Source: Lyophyllum atratum (lineage: Eukaryota; Basidiomycota; Agaricomycetes; Agaricales; Lyophyllaceae). From it: a stretch of 64,000 bases of DNA. The stretch lies in NCBI GenBank assembly GCA_014905825.1, contig JACGCN010000004.1, positions 2,521,384 through 2,585,383 of the forward strand. The letters run 5' to 3'. A program made the position numbers and the translations under genes. This document shows positions 11,601 to 21,689 of this stretch, in pieces (positions within the stretch are counted from its first letter, which is position 1; each line of letters starts with the position of its first letter). The notes below the pieces were generated by a model. It ran no database searches. It was not told the origin of the DNA and saw only the letters and a program-made list of their open reading frames with translations.

Positions 11601-14600
11601 TGCTAGCGCATCCAGGGTTGAGAGATACTGACTTCCGGATAATGATTGTAGGATATCTTCTTGTCTCGGTAAGGGGAATTCATCCGGAATCACCGCTTCA
11701 TTGAGTCTTCGTAAATCTATGACCATTCTTGGTTTCCCGTTTCGATAAACTATGAATACCGGGGCGCCCCAGGGACTTTTCGAAGGTTCAATAACTCCTA
11801 AATTAATCCAGGAATCCATCTGTTTATTGATTACTTCTCGGTTAGCCGGCGATGCAGAATATGGGGGTACTGATATAGGCTTAGTTCCCGGTACAAGTGG
11901 GACTGGTACGAATGTATCAAAATTTCCCAGTTTACCATTTAATCCGAATACTGCGCGATTTTTAACAATGACTTCTATAAGCAATTGACGTTGTTCCTCC
12001 GTTAGTTCTTTAGAAAAGTCAAGTTCTTCGATTAATTGACTGTCATGTGTCGTCCCTTCAGGTATTTCAGCAGTTTTGGGACCGCCTTCCACTGGTGCTT
12101 CGGAAAGGGGGTCTTCTTCTATTCCGATTCCCAACGCTGGATTCAGACCTATGTTGACTTCGCTTTTAACAGTTCTCGTGCATCCGGCTTCCGCAATACC
12201 ATTCTGGATCTCTATTATCGATTTGACAAGATTAACATGTTCTCGTCGCGATATTTCTTCTTTCAGATTTCCATGTCGTTTCCTATCTAACCACGTACTA
12301 GGATCCTGTGCTATTCCCAAAGCTTGACCTTCCGCGATTGTTACAGGGAAGGTAGAGAAGTTAGAGACATGTAGCGTAGGTTTGTTTCGACTTGTTAAAG
12401 TGTCAGGTGCGCCGTAAATATCTTCTTGGTTCCGATTCGTGGCTAATATTCTTTCGATGTAAAGAAACTCTGATTTAAACGGGTAAGTGGTGTAAACAGA
12501 TATTTCCTTCGAAGTTCCTGGTGCGATAGTTACTTGGTTAGTAGATCTAACGCTTCGATCCTTCAAATTTTCTCGTTTACGCCGTTTTTGCAGTTGGGCT
12601 CTTCGATGACTCTTAATACGCAATATCTTTTGTCCAATCTCCGGAACCGTGCGTATTTTGAAGGCGTGCCCATCCTCATCTTCGTATCTAGGGTTTAAAC
12701 TGCTGTACACCTCCATTGATCTTCCAGTGTCTCCAAATTTCAACCTGGTACGTCCTTCCTCTCGGATCGTCGATATTGAATATTGATCTGTGAAGTCGTT
12801 TCCTAGGATGAATGGGGTACTCATTCCCTTAACCACGTACGCTTCGACTTCTATCTTTATTGGCCCATCTTCCGTTTCGAAAATTAAGTCTAGCATGACG
12901 TATCCGGAGATCGTAGTGCTTCCGGTTACTTGTACTAAATTTATTCGTTGACCGGTTCTAATTTTAGGTGATCTTATCAGACCGTCGAGCGTCTTTTGGG
13001 AGATAAGGGTTATATCGGACCCTGAGTCGATAATGACTGGTATGGCTTCGCTTTCTCGTTCGTTGATTTTGACTAATGTTTCCGTAGCCTTAGCTCCAAG
13101 GAAAGCGCATCCGGGCGGTCTGGCCATGATCTTCGTAAGTCGGATCATTTTATCATTCTCGTTTCCGGCTTCTACGCGATAAGATACTTTCTCGATTTCT
13201 TTAGCAAACCGCCTTCGCGATCTTCTGTTCAACGAAGGCTTAGGTTCGAATCTTGAGGATGTGTTCATTCCATCAACTTCGTTTACTTGAGTGTTAAAGG
13301 ATTTTGTGGTTTGATTTGCAGATTCCCCCTCCAGATCGGCGACTGGCTCATCTTCTTGAGCGTCGTCAGCGTTCGACTGAAGGGGTTGATCAAAATCCTC
13401 CCTTTCATCGTCTGACGATAGTCCGTAGTAGAGGTCGTCATACTCATTCTGAGCAGATTTCTCTTCGTCATCGACTTGGGCCAAATTAGTACGTGCGTTC
13501 CGATTGCCCTTCCGAGAATACTTACACTCGTAATCCCAGTGCTTTCCGCTACCACAATGCCTGCATGGTCGCGCTCCTTTATCTTCAGGAGTAGTCCTTG
13601 GCGAGACATTTGAATCATCTTTAGGAAATTCGGGCTTTGAAGCAGCCTTACTCCATCCAACCTGATTCGTTCTTGCAGTCTTGAAGTTTTGATAGGGTTT
13701 CGGATTATTGTAAGGCTCTCTTGAATTTACTCCTCCATAGTTATAGTCCGTTCGCGGCCCTCTACTAACATCTAATGCTAGAAGGTTCTCCTCGTAATAC
13801 TTGATACCGATTTGGAATTCCTCAAGACTATTGTATAGGTGGGGTGTTAGAATTGAAGTCCAATGCTTAGGTACGCTGTTCATTATCTCATTGATAATTT
13901 CGCGATCCGAATAATCGTATACCAACTCAATTAACTCCTTCTTCCTGATATAGAATTCGCTAGGAGTCTCACGGCTATAGCTGGGCTCTCGGTAATGTGC
14001 TTTATTAGCGCGACTCTTCTGTTTATCGAGGTACGATCTATTCATATAGTATTCGCCGATTCCTTCGCGTAATGCGGACCAGTCAACTTCTAATTTGCGC
14101 CGTGTACTTGCGCTCTGGCTGTAATACCAGCTTTCGGCGCTTCCCTTGAGTCTTTGAGGTACGAGTGCCCCTAGTTGTTGAAAGACTTTATCTGATCTTT
14201 CTGAAAGAACGTTGACTTTGGTCATCCATCGTCCTAAAGTTTCGGTATTACCGTCCCATTCAGGTATAATTTCCATCTTCAATTTATTCTCGAACTGAGC
14301 TTCTCGCGCGGAATTATCCTTTCGTTCCTTAGAGTCCTTGGAATCTCTCTTATGCGATTTAACTGGCTTTCTACCACCTCGATAGGTTCCTCGCGAATCG
14401 TCATCCGAATCACTGCTTCCCCCATCCGACGGTTCGGGATCCTCTCTACCTCTTCGAGCTGAATAATCTCGGCTTCCTTCCTGAGTACTTCTATCTGATT
14501 CTTCGTCATCCTGATTCCTTTCTTGCTTTTGCGGAAGGTGCGGCGGAGTCTCTCTTCCTCTCGAACGTTTGTCAGGGAATAGATCCTTAAATTTCCGAGA

Positions 14601-15527
14601 AGTACTAGCGTGTCTTCCTCCGCCGAATACTGACGCGTTTTGATTATTAAAGGATCTCGTATTGTTTCGAGTTGATCGTTGCATAAATCGAGAAATGCTA
14701 TCCGGGTCGAAGTCAAAGCGCGCTTCTGGTTGAGAATGAGTACCCTCCTTTCGTTTACTAGTTCCTTTCTCCTTAAAGTCGTAATGATCTGCTAAGTACC
14801 CTAAGAATTCCTCTACGTCTTTTCGATAACAAGCGCTGATGATCTCGAAGTCGTTAGCTATCCAGAATTCCGTAGTTTTTCCATCCGGTCCCCATAGTGG
14901 TAGTTGGGGTATGCCTTCTCCTGATAGTATAAGCTCATTCTTGGCTGCATCCAAACGTTTGAACAGCAATAGAGTTAACTTCCTAAGTAATTCCTTATCC
15001 ACGGTGAAGGTGTAGTAGAACTCATTGTCGTACTCTAGTACTTTCGTCAATAGTTCTTCAAGTAAACCTATCTCCTCTTTGAAAAGAGTCCGACTCTCAT
15101 TTCTGGTCAAGAAACGCGTGTTGTCTATTCGAGCATCCTTATTCATGACCTCGCCAAACCTAATTGCTTCCTTCCAGCGCGTCTTGATTTCCTTAGAACG
15201 CTGATCTTTCTCAGAGAAGAATGAAGCAATTCTGCTGCAAGCTAAAAATGCTACTTGAGTTCGGGTGTAAGCATTTTTCCATGTGTTGACACTTGGAACA
15301 GGTTCAGACAGCTCTACTAGCGGTGCGTCGTAGTCTAACTCTATAGGTTTTCGACGACTATCACCCTTTGGTGTCGCAGTCCGAGATCTCGGTTGCGGTT
15401 CCGTAGTTTCGGCCACCTCTCCTTCGACATTGCTGGTTTCTGCTTCTAATTCGTTTTCAGGTCTGTGTTCGTGATCGTCCGATTGCGCGCTCTGCGAATT
15501 GTTAGTTCTGCGCGGTTTCGACGGCAT
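8619..15527 (-). CDS. Gag-Pol polyprotein of chromodomain Ty3/gypsy element
   Basis: A single 2302-codon ORF encodes the structural and enzymatic proteins of the retrotransposon. Domains in order: Gag with an acidic/Arg-rich N-terminus (residues 1-640); CCHC zinc knuckle CRHCGSGKHWDYEC (about 650); aspartic protease with IDSGSDITL (about 835); reverse transcriptase with ALVYIDDIVIF (about 1370); RNase H with YSDACDFG and an ITDHAAL motif (about 1515-1640); integrase with an HHCC zinc finger (TCDICQKSK, about 1885) and DDE core (MDFIPELPES, TDRDTRWKGDFW, ADGQTEVMNQ; about 1920-2010). A C-terminal chromodomain-like segment (about 2235-2295, YEVEAIVG through YRTRYLGYGPESDLWLTAKEL) would direct integration to marked chromatin. 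No frameshift or stop separates gag from pol. All catalytic motifs are present, so the protein looks functional. Confidence 0.97.
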   Translation of the reverse strand: MPSKPRRTNNSQSAQSDDHEHRPENELEAETSNVEGEVAETTEPQPRSRTATPKGDSRRKPIELDYDAPLVELSEPVPSVNTWKNAYTRTQVAFLACSRIASFFSEKDQRSKEIKTRWKEAIRFGEVMNKDARIDNTRFLTRNESRTLFKEEIGLLEELLTKVLEYDNEFYYTFTVDKELLRKLTLLLFKRLDAAKNELILSGEGIPQLPLWGPDGKTTEFWIANDFEIISACYRKDVEEFLGYLADHYDFKEKGTSKRKEGTHSQPEARFDFDPDSISRFMQRSTRNNTRSFNNQNASVFGGGRHASTSRKFKDLFPDKRSRGRETPPHLPQKQERNQDDEESDRSTQEGSRDYSARRGREDPEPSDGGSSDSDDDSRGTYRGGRKPVKSHKRDSKDSKERKDNSAREAQFENKLKMEIIPEWDGNTETLGRWMTKVNVLSERSDKVFQQLGALVPQRLKGSAESWYYSQSASTRRKLEVDWSALREGIGEYYMNRSYLDKQKSRANKAHYREPSYSRETPSEFYIRKKELIELVYDYSDREIINEIMNSVPKHWTSILTPHLYNSLEEFQIGIKYYEENLLALDVSRGPRTDYNYGGVNSREPYNNPKPYQNFKTARTNQVGWSKAASKPEFPKDDSNVSPRTTPEDKGARPCRHCGSGKHWDYECKYSRKGNRNARTNLAQVDDEEKSAQNEYDDLYYGLSSDDEREDFDQPLQSNADDAQEDEPVADLEGESANQTTKSFNTQVNEVDGMNTSSRFEPKPSLNRRSRRRFAKEIEKVSYRVEAGNENDKMIRLTKIMARPPGCAFLGAKATETLVKINERESEAIPVIIDSGSDITLISQKTLDGLIRSPKIRTGQRINLVQVTGSTTISGYVMLDLIFETEDGPIKIEVEAYVVKGMSTPFILGNDFTDQYSISTIREEGRTRLKFGDTGRSMEVYSSLNPRYEDEDGHAFKIRTVPEIGQKILRIKSHRRAQLQKRRKRENLKDRSVRSTNQVTIAPGTSKEISVYTTYPFKSEFLYIERILATNRNQEDIYGAPDTLTSRNKPTLHVSNFSTFPVTIAEGQALGIAQDPSTWLDRKRHGNLKEEISRREHVNLVKSIIEIQNGIAEAGCTRTVKSEVNIGLNPALGIGIEEDPLSEAPVEGGPKTAEIPEGTTHDSQLIEELDFSKELTEEQRQLLIEVIVKNRAVFGLNGKLGNFDTFVPVPLVPGTKPISVPPYSASPANREVINKQMDSWINLGVIEPSKSPWGAPVFIVYRNGKPRMVIDLRRLNEAVIPDEFPLPRQEDILQSLSGSQYLSTLDALAGFTQLTVDPKDREKLAFRTHRGLYHFNRMPFGFRNGPAVFQRVMQEVLAPFLWIFALVYIDDIVIFSQTFEDHITHVDEVLKAILGSKITLSPSKCHFGYQSLLLLGQKVSRLGLSTHKEKVKAIIDLEEPKNVQTLQMFLGMMVYFSGYVPFYAWIAHPMFQLLKKGTKWKWGEEEKEAYELCKQVLTEAPVRGHAMPGLPYRIYSDACDFGLAAILQQVQPIKIRDLRGTKAYEKLEKAYKNKEAIPELVTALVKENGDIPVNTGWNENFEDTVVYTERVIAYWSRVLQSAERNYSPTEREALALKEGLIKFQPYLEGERIFAITDHAALTWSKTFQNVNRRLLTWGLVFSAFPNMKIVHRAGRVHSNVDPISRLRRRIPDQEGPKIDATESLNLKPTTDPLKNMYDELGPRFEEKLLTVASNYLKSEEEIMIDDDLEETSIRMEVEEMDDICIPYQTCRGYSILVNLETSEIKKWREAYERDLHFSKVLTSMRTQEGIRSEYPQYLYNEDGLLYFEDGLGNTRLCVPQELRPEVMAESHDLISESAHGGYFKTYNRISATYYWPRMSREIKMFVKTCDICQKSKPKRHAPLGMLQSIPIPSQPFEVVTMDFIPELPESNGFDNVLVIVDKLTKYAIFIPTNTTVTEEGTARLFFHHVVAKFGLPRQVITDRDTRWKGDFWKELCRLMGMKRALTTSYHPQADGQTEVMNQYLEISLRAYINPERNNWEELLDALALSYNTSPHTSTGFSPAYLLRGYHPNTGSTLIHHPSGIRSGGIGGSEMNEPSIETLHENALRMAENFEAERRRAVDALTLSLAFQKRAYDQGRLDIEFEEGDKVLLNPHSLKLLKKESGRGQKLLMKYDGPFEILQKVSPVAYRIRLPASYGIHPVINIAHLEKYHESPAELGERPRKKLNREDFDVHVEYEVEAIVGEAWKKARNGRRIPIYRTRYLGYGPESDLWLTAKELTNAPLVLKKWHEARKARATQIPK

Positions 15528-15588
15528 GGTATCTCGCGGTATCGTTGAATTCCCACGCTTGCGATAAGATTAGATATTGTAAGACAGT

Positions 15589-15606
15589 TCCGGGTGTGTC
15601 CACCAA
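15589..15606 (-). other. tRNA primer-binding site
   Basis: Immediately inside the 5' LTR (minus orientation) is TGGTGGACACACCCGG, starting one base after the LTR. It is complementary to a tRNA ending CCGGGTGTGTCCACCA. This differs by a single inserted C from the 3' end of the tRNA-like units in the neighbouring blocks with CCA added. Confidence 0.75.
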
Positions 15607-16463
15607 TGTTATGGTCCGTTCGTAACGTTGGTGTATTCCAATGAATACACAATTTCGTAGTTTAAGCTGAAGATTCTAAGTGTCGCGCTGAGAGACTTAT
15701 GAATCCGTGAGAATGTTTAAGAGAATAGAAGTTGTTGTCTTAAATCCTAATCTATCGACCTTACACGTAACCGAAAACTAGCGCGAAGCAATAGTATTCA
15801 GTAGACTTAATCCTAGCGCGAAGCAATAGGGATTAAGTTGATTTCGAACGATTTGATAGCGCGAAGCAGTATCTAACGTCCAATGTAGTCGTGAGTAACG
15901 AATACTTAGAGTTCACACAGTGATAAGGGTTCAAAAGATAAAAGATTATTCTATCTAATCTCGCATACAAGTCTTTTATCTAAAGTGAACTTTTATTCTA
16001 GAATCTTCTCGCGAGTTCTCCAAGTGTTGAGAACTCGCTAAGTCCTTCCGGCGTGATCCTGATTTCAGAAGTAAGTGCGCGTGTTGCCTCGAATTAGATG
16101 TCTCTCGGCGTTTAGCGCTGAATTCAGAGTCAGCACGCTGACTGATCAATGTGCGCCGGAAGTCCAGAGTTCAACTCTTGAAGATTGAAGATTTATTGGG
16201 GTCAGCGCGTTTAGAGATCAACGCGCGTCAATAAGTCTAGAGTTCAATCCTTAAGGGTTGAAAACTTATTTGAATTCTAGCGCGTTCGTAGTTCAACGGT
16301 CAACGCGCGTCAAGTTCAATTCCTAGAAGTTGAAATGTTTTTAGAATACAAAATTGAGTTTTTACTAACAGTTGAATGTTAGTTGAAGTAAAAGTAAGTG
16401 AAAAGTCAGTCGTAATCAAAGGTAAAGTAACGATAAAAGGTAAGTATCGGTAGTACCATAACA
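15607..16463 (-). repeat. gypsy 5' LTR (in element orientation)
   Basis: 857-bp LTR matching 6741-7597 over its whole length by eye, with the same terminal inverted repeat. It carries the promoter for the minus-strand transcript. The outer flank is the CACTC target duplicate. Confidence 0.97.
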
Positions 16464-16482
16464 CACTCACTGACTTTGAGAT

Positions 16483-17250
16483 ATGGAAGAAACCGACCTA
16501 CTTGACAACGACGACCTACCGGAAATTGGTCCCGAGGCCGATTCCGACTCTGATTCTGATTAAGGGTTTCCCTTCACTATTTTATTTCTAACCCAACTTC
16601 CCATTTCACTTTCGAAGTTGCCTTTTCAAATTGCGCAACTCCAAGGGGTTTTCTGGCAATGAAGGGATCTGAGCCTGTCGCCGTTCTTACATTTTCTTGA
16701 TTCCTTTTGTTTTTCCTTGACTTATTTTCACACCAGATATTGACAAGACGACTTCAAGAAATTCACAAAACAGCAAATTTATTATGTACAAGTATTTTTT
16801 CGTTACCGAGCTAGAGGCTGAGCCTCGGATTGTCGCTTACCTCTTCATCAGTCGGCTCGTCAACCTCTTTCTTGGGAGGAACCCCATATGCGTGTTGAGG
16901 ATGGCATGGGTCTCCCAAATTTTCTTCTCAACTTCTTCCATATATCCTCGCGTGTTCCACGTCACGGAGGACCTGGTCTTTGGTCATGTTCGCGTGATAC
17001 GGGCCTCGGTGAAGGTCGCAGATGATTCCACAGTTCATCAGGCGCATGGCCGGCGTGAGGGTGGGCCCTGTATGGTCTGAGCACTGCAACCTTGATTTTG
17101 CGCATTTCTACGAGTCTGCCTGCACCGGCGGAATGTTGCACCTCGGTACTCACTTACCGAGGTTTTCATGATGCGGATACCGAGGTTCGCTGAGCTCGAC
17201 TTGTTCACCATTTCCATACTCGTCTGCACGTGATGTAGGCCACCGGTCCC
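16483..17250. pseudogene. relic 3' ends of two convergent cluster genes (block I copy)
   Basis: On the plus strand a short acidic tail, MEETDLLDNDDLPEIGPEAD followed by SDSDSD and a stop (16483-16563), looks like a gene end. On the minus strand about 16800-17060 reads LHRGPYHANMTKDQVLRD, then EHARIYMEEVEKKI, then EPTDEE across frame breaks. This resembles the C-terminus of the cluster gene at 41867 (HRGPYNPKVSSDEVIRD and GEPSDEE). The ~200 bp between the two ends also matches 41620-41830 (CTCCAAGGGGTTTTC). Equivalent relics are at 35868-36635 and 56435-57202. Confidence 0.7.
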
Positions 17251-17712
17251 CTGAGGCCTACCTCCTAGCTAGTGCGAGAGGAGGTGCGACGGATAAACCA
17301 GGTGCGAAACCAGGTGCGACGGTAAAAACCAGTTGTCAGGTGAGGTGCGAAACCAGGTGCGAGAGCAGGTGCGACGGATAAACCAGGTGCGAGAGGAGGT
17401 GCGACAGTATAAACCAGGTGCGAGACCAGGTGCGAGAGGAGGTGCGACGGAGAAGCCAGGTGCGAGAGCAGGTGCGAGAGGAGGTGCGACAGTATAAACC
17501 AGGTGCGAGAGCAGGTGCGAGAGGAGGTGCGACGGTATAAACCAGGTGCGAGACCAGATGCTGTTAGGAGGTCCGACGGATAAACCAGGTGCGACGGGTG
17601 AGGGGAGGTGCGAGAGGAGGTGCGACGGGTGAGGGGAGGTGCGAATGGTACAAGGGGAGGTGCGAAGCCAGGTGCAACGGTATAAACCAGGTGCGAGACC
17701 AGGTTTGGCATG

Positions 17713-17793
17713 GACACATGGTATACTTGGTTATCGCGCAGGCTTTGTCTGCGACTCAGCTGGTGGTCCCGGGTTCAATCCCCGGGTGTGTCA
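17713..17793 (+). tRNA. tRNA-like sequence, copy 2
   Basis: Same 81-nt unit as 5997-6077. This copy has the best central stem (CGCAG/CTGCG with a 7-nt loop) and an intact T-arm. Confidence 0.5.
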
Positions 17794-18349
17794 TCATATC
17801 TTTCGGCATAATGTTTTATAATTGTGATCTTTCTTTGCACCTTTCTCTCAAAACGTCGTGTTTCTAGTGATTTTCGCGTGAATGCTGACGGGGTAAAGTT
17901 GCGTGCTCCTGGAAGTAAATAAGTCACGTGACGTGGACCGTCATTCAGCGTAATTGAGGTGTAAAGTGGAAAAAGTGGAAACCCAGGTGCGAAACCAGGT
18001 GAGACGGATAACCCAGGTGCGACGGGAGGTGCGACGGGAGGTGCGACATATAAACCAGGTGCGAAAGGGTTAAGGGGAACGGGAGGTGCGACGGATGACC
18101 CAGGTGCGATGGATGAGACCAAGTGCGAGAGGAGGTGTGACGGATGAGGGGAGGTGCGACGGGAGGTGCGAATGGTACAAGGGGAGGTACGGAACCAGGG
18201 TCGACTAGTGTTGCACCGGCTCCGGCACGAGCCGACGGCAGCTGACTTTTAAACTGCGGCTTGATCACGGCTTCTACCGCCTCGGCCCGTCGTGTTTTCG
18301 GCCCAGGATCGAGCCACGTGGGCTGCCCTGAGCAGCCCCGAGCTGGTGC

Positions 18350-19740
18350 AATCCACCATGCCACCTCGGCGCCGGCCCCCTCTGCTGCTACATCCTTGCT
18401 CTCCTCGCGCGCAGAGCATCATTTGATCGTCGTCCTCAGCACGGCGGAGCTGTATGGCAGGTGACTCTTGTCCCTTCCTTTTCCTGTCCATTACCCCCCA
18501 CCTTCAGTCGTTTACTCCCGCACGGCATACATACTCACCCGCCTCTCATTTCCGTCTTTATTATAGTTGCAAACAGCGTGGCTGTTCTGCGTTTTGTCCG
18601 AACAGGAGCCTCATCACAGGCCAGGGGACTCGGTGCGTTTTCTTCTTCCTCTTCACTTGCCCTCTTCCCGGCCTCACATGTGTACTAGTACCGTGTTCCC
18701 CCAGCTTCGTTCTCGCAGACAACGAGAAACTGCACCAGAAGATCGCAGCGATGAGCGAACGCATCTGGCAGCTCGAGAACACGCTCGCGATCCTGCAGTC
18801 GACCCAGACGCGCGACACGCACCCGCTCCTCCACCGCGAGCTCCTCAAGATCAAGAGCAGCATCAAGGTGACACTCCGCCGTTGAGAGCGAGGAGGGCTT
18901 GCCCCCAATGGAGGAGGACGTGGAGGAGAGCCAGACGATCGATGCGTTTGGGACGCTGGCGATACGGGATGATGAGGTGGCGACGTTTTATGGGCGTTCT
19001 GCGGCCTCAGAGGTGTGTTGTTCCCTTCCCTCGTCCCTCGCGTTTTTGCTAATGATAGCTGAATGGGCATGTAGAGTCTCCTCTTGATATGTGTCTACCC
19101 TTGCCCCTGCTCCCCTCGCACACCTACCTAACACCCGCGTTCCACACACCCAGGGCGAAGCCTCATCATCAAGCCCGCAATCACGACCTCGACCACCTTG
19201 TGCGGACTTACCTCCAGCCATGGAACGAAGCCCACCGCCTGTGCGAGCTGTACATGGAGCAAGCCCTGTGGTCGGTGCCGTCATGCGCCGTCAGGTCGCG
19301 GAAGAAGTGCTCCCCCTGTTGTACGACGCCGCCCCCCGGCCCCCTCCCTTTCCCTCGCCTGCTGTACCCCCCTCCGCCTCTTCCACACCCTCGTTACCCC
19401 CGCTGAACCAGGACCCAAACCCACCCACCCAAACCCCACACAACCTCGCCCTCCTCTTCATCCTCTTCACCTTCGGAGCCCTCATCGACACCTTCCGCGC
19501 CGCGCCCCCCAACAACTCGAAGGCGACGGCGGGGGCGTATTATGAGCTGACGAAGGCGGCGCTGGGACTGGCGCCGGTGATGGAGAGGCCGCTGGCGGTG
19601 GCGACTTTGCATCAGCCCATGACACGTTCCAGCATCACCAGAGACGGGCGCCGACGAGTCCGGGGCCTGCGATTGCAGCGCCGAGGGAGATGGAGGATGA
19701 TAGAGACCGGCGAGTGGGGGTGGGATGGAGGTTGAGGTTG
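18350..19740 (+). pseudogene. decayed Zn2Cys6-type transcription factor fragment
   Basis: Joined exons read GSCKQRGCSAFCPNRSLITG (second half of a fungal binuclear zinc cluster), then FVLADNEKLHQKIAAMSERI (dimerisation coiled coil), then EEVLPLLYDAAP, LALLFILFTFGALIDT and YELTKAALGLAPVMERP (start of the fungal transcription-factor middle homology region). The first half of the zinc cluster is not recognisable: a Tyr codon stands where the last upstream Cys is expected, and the region before it lacks the CxxCRxxKxKC pattern. A frame break near 19268 separates LCELYMEQALW from VMRRQVAEEV. The reading ends soon after 19640. This is a host gene captured at the left end of the hAT element and now broken. 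Confidence 0.75.
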
Positions 19741-21660
19741 AGGGGGAGGGGGATGTCGAGCTGGACCTTTTGGAGGCAGCGGATGCTGCGGCGGCGAATG
19801 GTAGTTCGTCGGCGGGTGGAGGGAAGCTGAAGTTGAGGGGTTGTCGGGTCGCGTTTCGTTTGTCGGGTCATTTCCTGTTTGGATGGAGTATTGTTTTCGT
19901 GCGCGTTTCGGTCGTTCTTTTCTGCGATATCTTATCTCCGGACACACATATCATTCTAACATATCACTACTGACACCATACATATATACCCCACACTCCA
20001 AGTTGTGTACGCAGATGGGCAACAGATTTGGGATCTAGTAGATTGAGGTGAATAGGAAATAGGACTGACATATCTGCCTCTGGAGAAACATTAGCTCATA
20101 GCACGTAGGGACATACGCAAGGGCCTGACTAGGATTTTGGCCCCCCAGATGGACAGGTTGTCCATTTATTCCCACGGACAGAGCGCAGATCCTGCCAACA
20201 TGAACTATGTACGCCACCAGCCTGCCAAATTTTCGCGCAAACATCTACCTCCTGCAGGCGGCCAAGGAGGCCCTTCCTGAGCAAGTCACCTCCTCTATGA
20301 CCCCTGTGCTAACACACCCATCCACCGCCCGGCTTTGATCGTCCGGACTCAGGCCAGAACCGCTTGTCGCGCCCAAGCGCGACCTCCGCCACAGCGAAGA
20401 GTGTGAGGGTGTACCGCCTACTGTATACATCTCATCTGGCTTTCAGCTATAGGCTGGTCGTGTGGTGTCGCGTTCTTCAGGTAAGTTATTCTCGATTGGC
20501 TTGCTGCACATCTTGATTATCATGTACGGGACAGCAGCAGCGACAACAACACTACAGCATGCAGGCGGCCCAGGAGGCCCTTCCTGAAACTGCTGTGCCC
20601 TCACAAGTCAACCCCCTCTATGACACCTGCGCTAATACCTCCATCCGCCGCCCGGCTTTGATCGTCGTTGGACTTGATTATGCGCCTGGCATACGCCTCG
20701 ACCTCGTCATCGTCTCCCTCTACACCCACACGGCAATCACCAAAGGCCAGTCTAATCCCCATCCCTAGCGCTCCGACCACGCCCATCCGCACACGATCGA
20801 TCCCTCGCACTCCCACCACGCCCACCACGCCCACCATGCACACCCAACTCTCCCGCTCACTCCCGACCTCGCCACACCGTACAGAGTGGATCTCGCTGCC
20901 AAAAACCGCGCACCCCACCCCTGCTCTCAGTTTCCACATCGACATCGACGATCACCCCCAAAATCTTCCTCGCCCAAACACCTCTCTCCCAAGACCCATT
21001 CCCCGACCAGCCCGTCACGTCTCCCGGTTCTCGTCCGTGCCTGGACGCGCTCTACTTCCGCCCGCCCGAGCCCCATCGCGAAACAGCGCCCTCGCAAGCA
21101 TTCTCCTCGCCCCCTTGCAACCGTGCCTCATCTTCTTCTTCCAATTCGTCAGACTCCTCCGCCTCTTCTGCCACCCCCCTCCTCCCTCGCCGTACTCTTC
21201 TCCCGTGGCGGGTCTGCAACAGGCTCCGCGAAGAGCGTGACGTTCGTGGACGAGCCGACTGTACACTATCCCTACATGGCGGAGTACCGGGAACACGACT
21301 ACATGTACGACGAGGCACAGTATGGCAGTGGGGACGAGGACGACGGGGGCGGGGATGACAGATCTAGCGTCGGCTCTGACGCCGGGATGAGCAAAAACGC
21401 GCTGGCCTGGGAGATGGGTATGGACGTCGAGAGTTTGATCTGAGCGTCGACTATGACGAGGGTGTGAACTTGGACGCGGAGCTGCAGCTTGATATTGGGC
21501 AGATGTATGTCGCGCTGGAGCGGATCCGCGTTGAAGGGATTGAGGATGTGGAGGAGCAAGAGGACAATGATGTTTGTGGCGAGGAATGAAGTGTTGAGGA
21601 GGAGCGGGGACGGGATGTCAAAATCAGCAAGAAACCGTCGATGTTCTAGGCTGTCGTCCC
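19741..21660. other. transposon interior with unresolved coding-like fragments
   Basis: Low-complexity Pro/Ser-rich frames dominate. Two recognisable pieces exist. First, a 5' copy of the dioxygenase leader at about 20150, MDRLSIYSHGQSADPA, soon ending in a stop. Second, a coding-like stretch at 21230-21440 reading KSVTFVDEPTVHYPYMAEY followed by an acidic run. A ~95-bp segment (about 20250-20340) is repeated with divergence at about 20560-20670 (GGAGGCCCTTCCTGA). I cannot name a gene here. Confidence 0.4.
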
Positions 21661-21689
21661 CATCCCTAAACTCTCCCTCGATGCTCATC

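Larger units (their letters stand above)
6741..16463 (-). mobile_element. Ty3/gypsy chromodomain LTR retrotransposon, complete
   Basis: A full-length element of 9,723 bp, transcribed on the minus strand. It has two 857-bp LTRs that begin TGTTATGGT and end ACCATAACA, a perfect 5-bp target duplication CACTC (6736-6740 and 16464-16468), a PBS, a purine-rich tract, a 2302-codon gag-pol ORF and a second spliced ORF downstream. The LTRs have equal length and look identical by eye, and gag-pol is uninterrupted, so insertion is recent and the element may be active. The unoccupied site CAACACTCACTGAC is present in block II (about 35848) and block III (about 56415). Confidence 0.97.
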
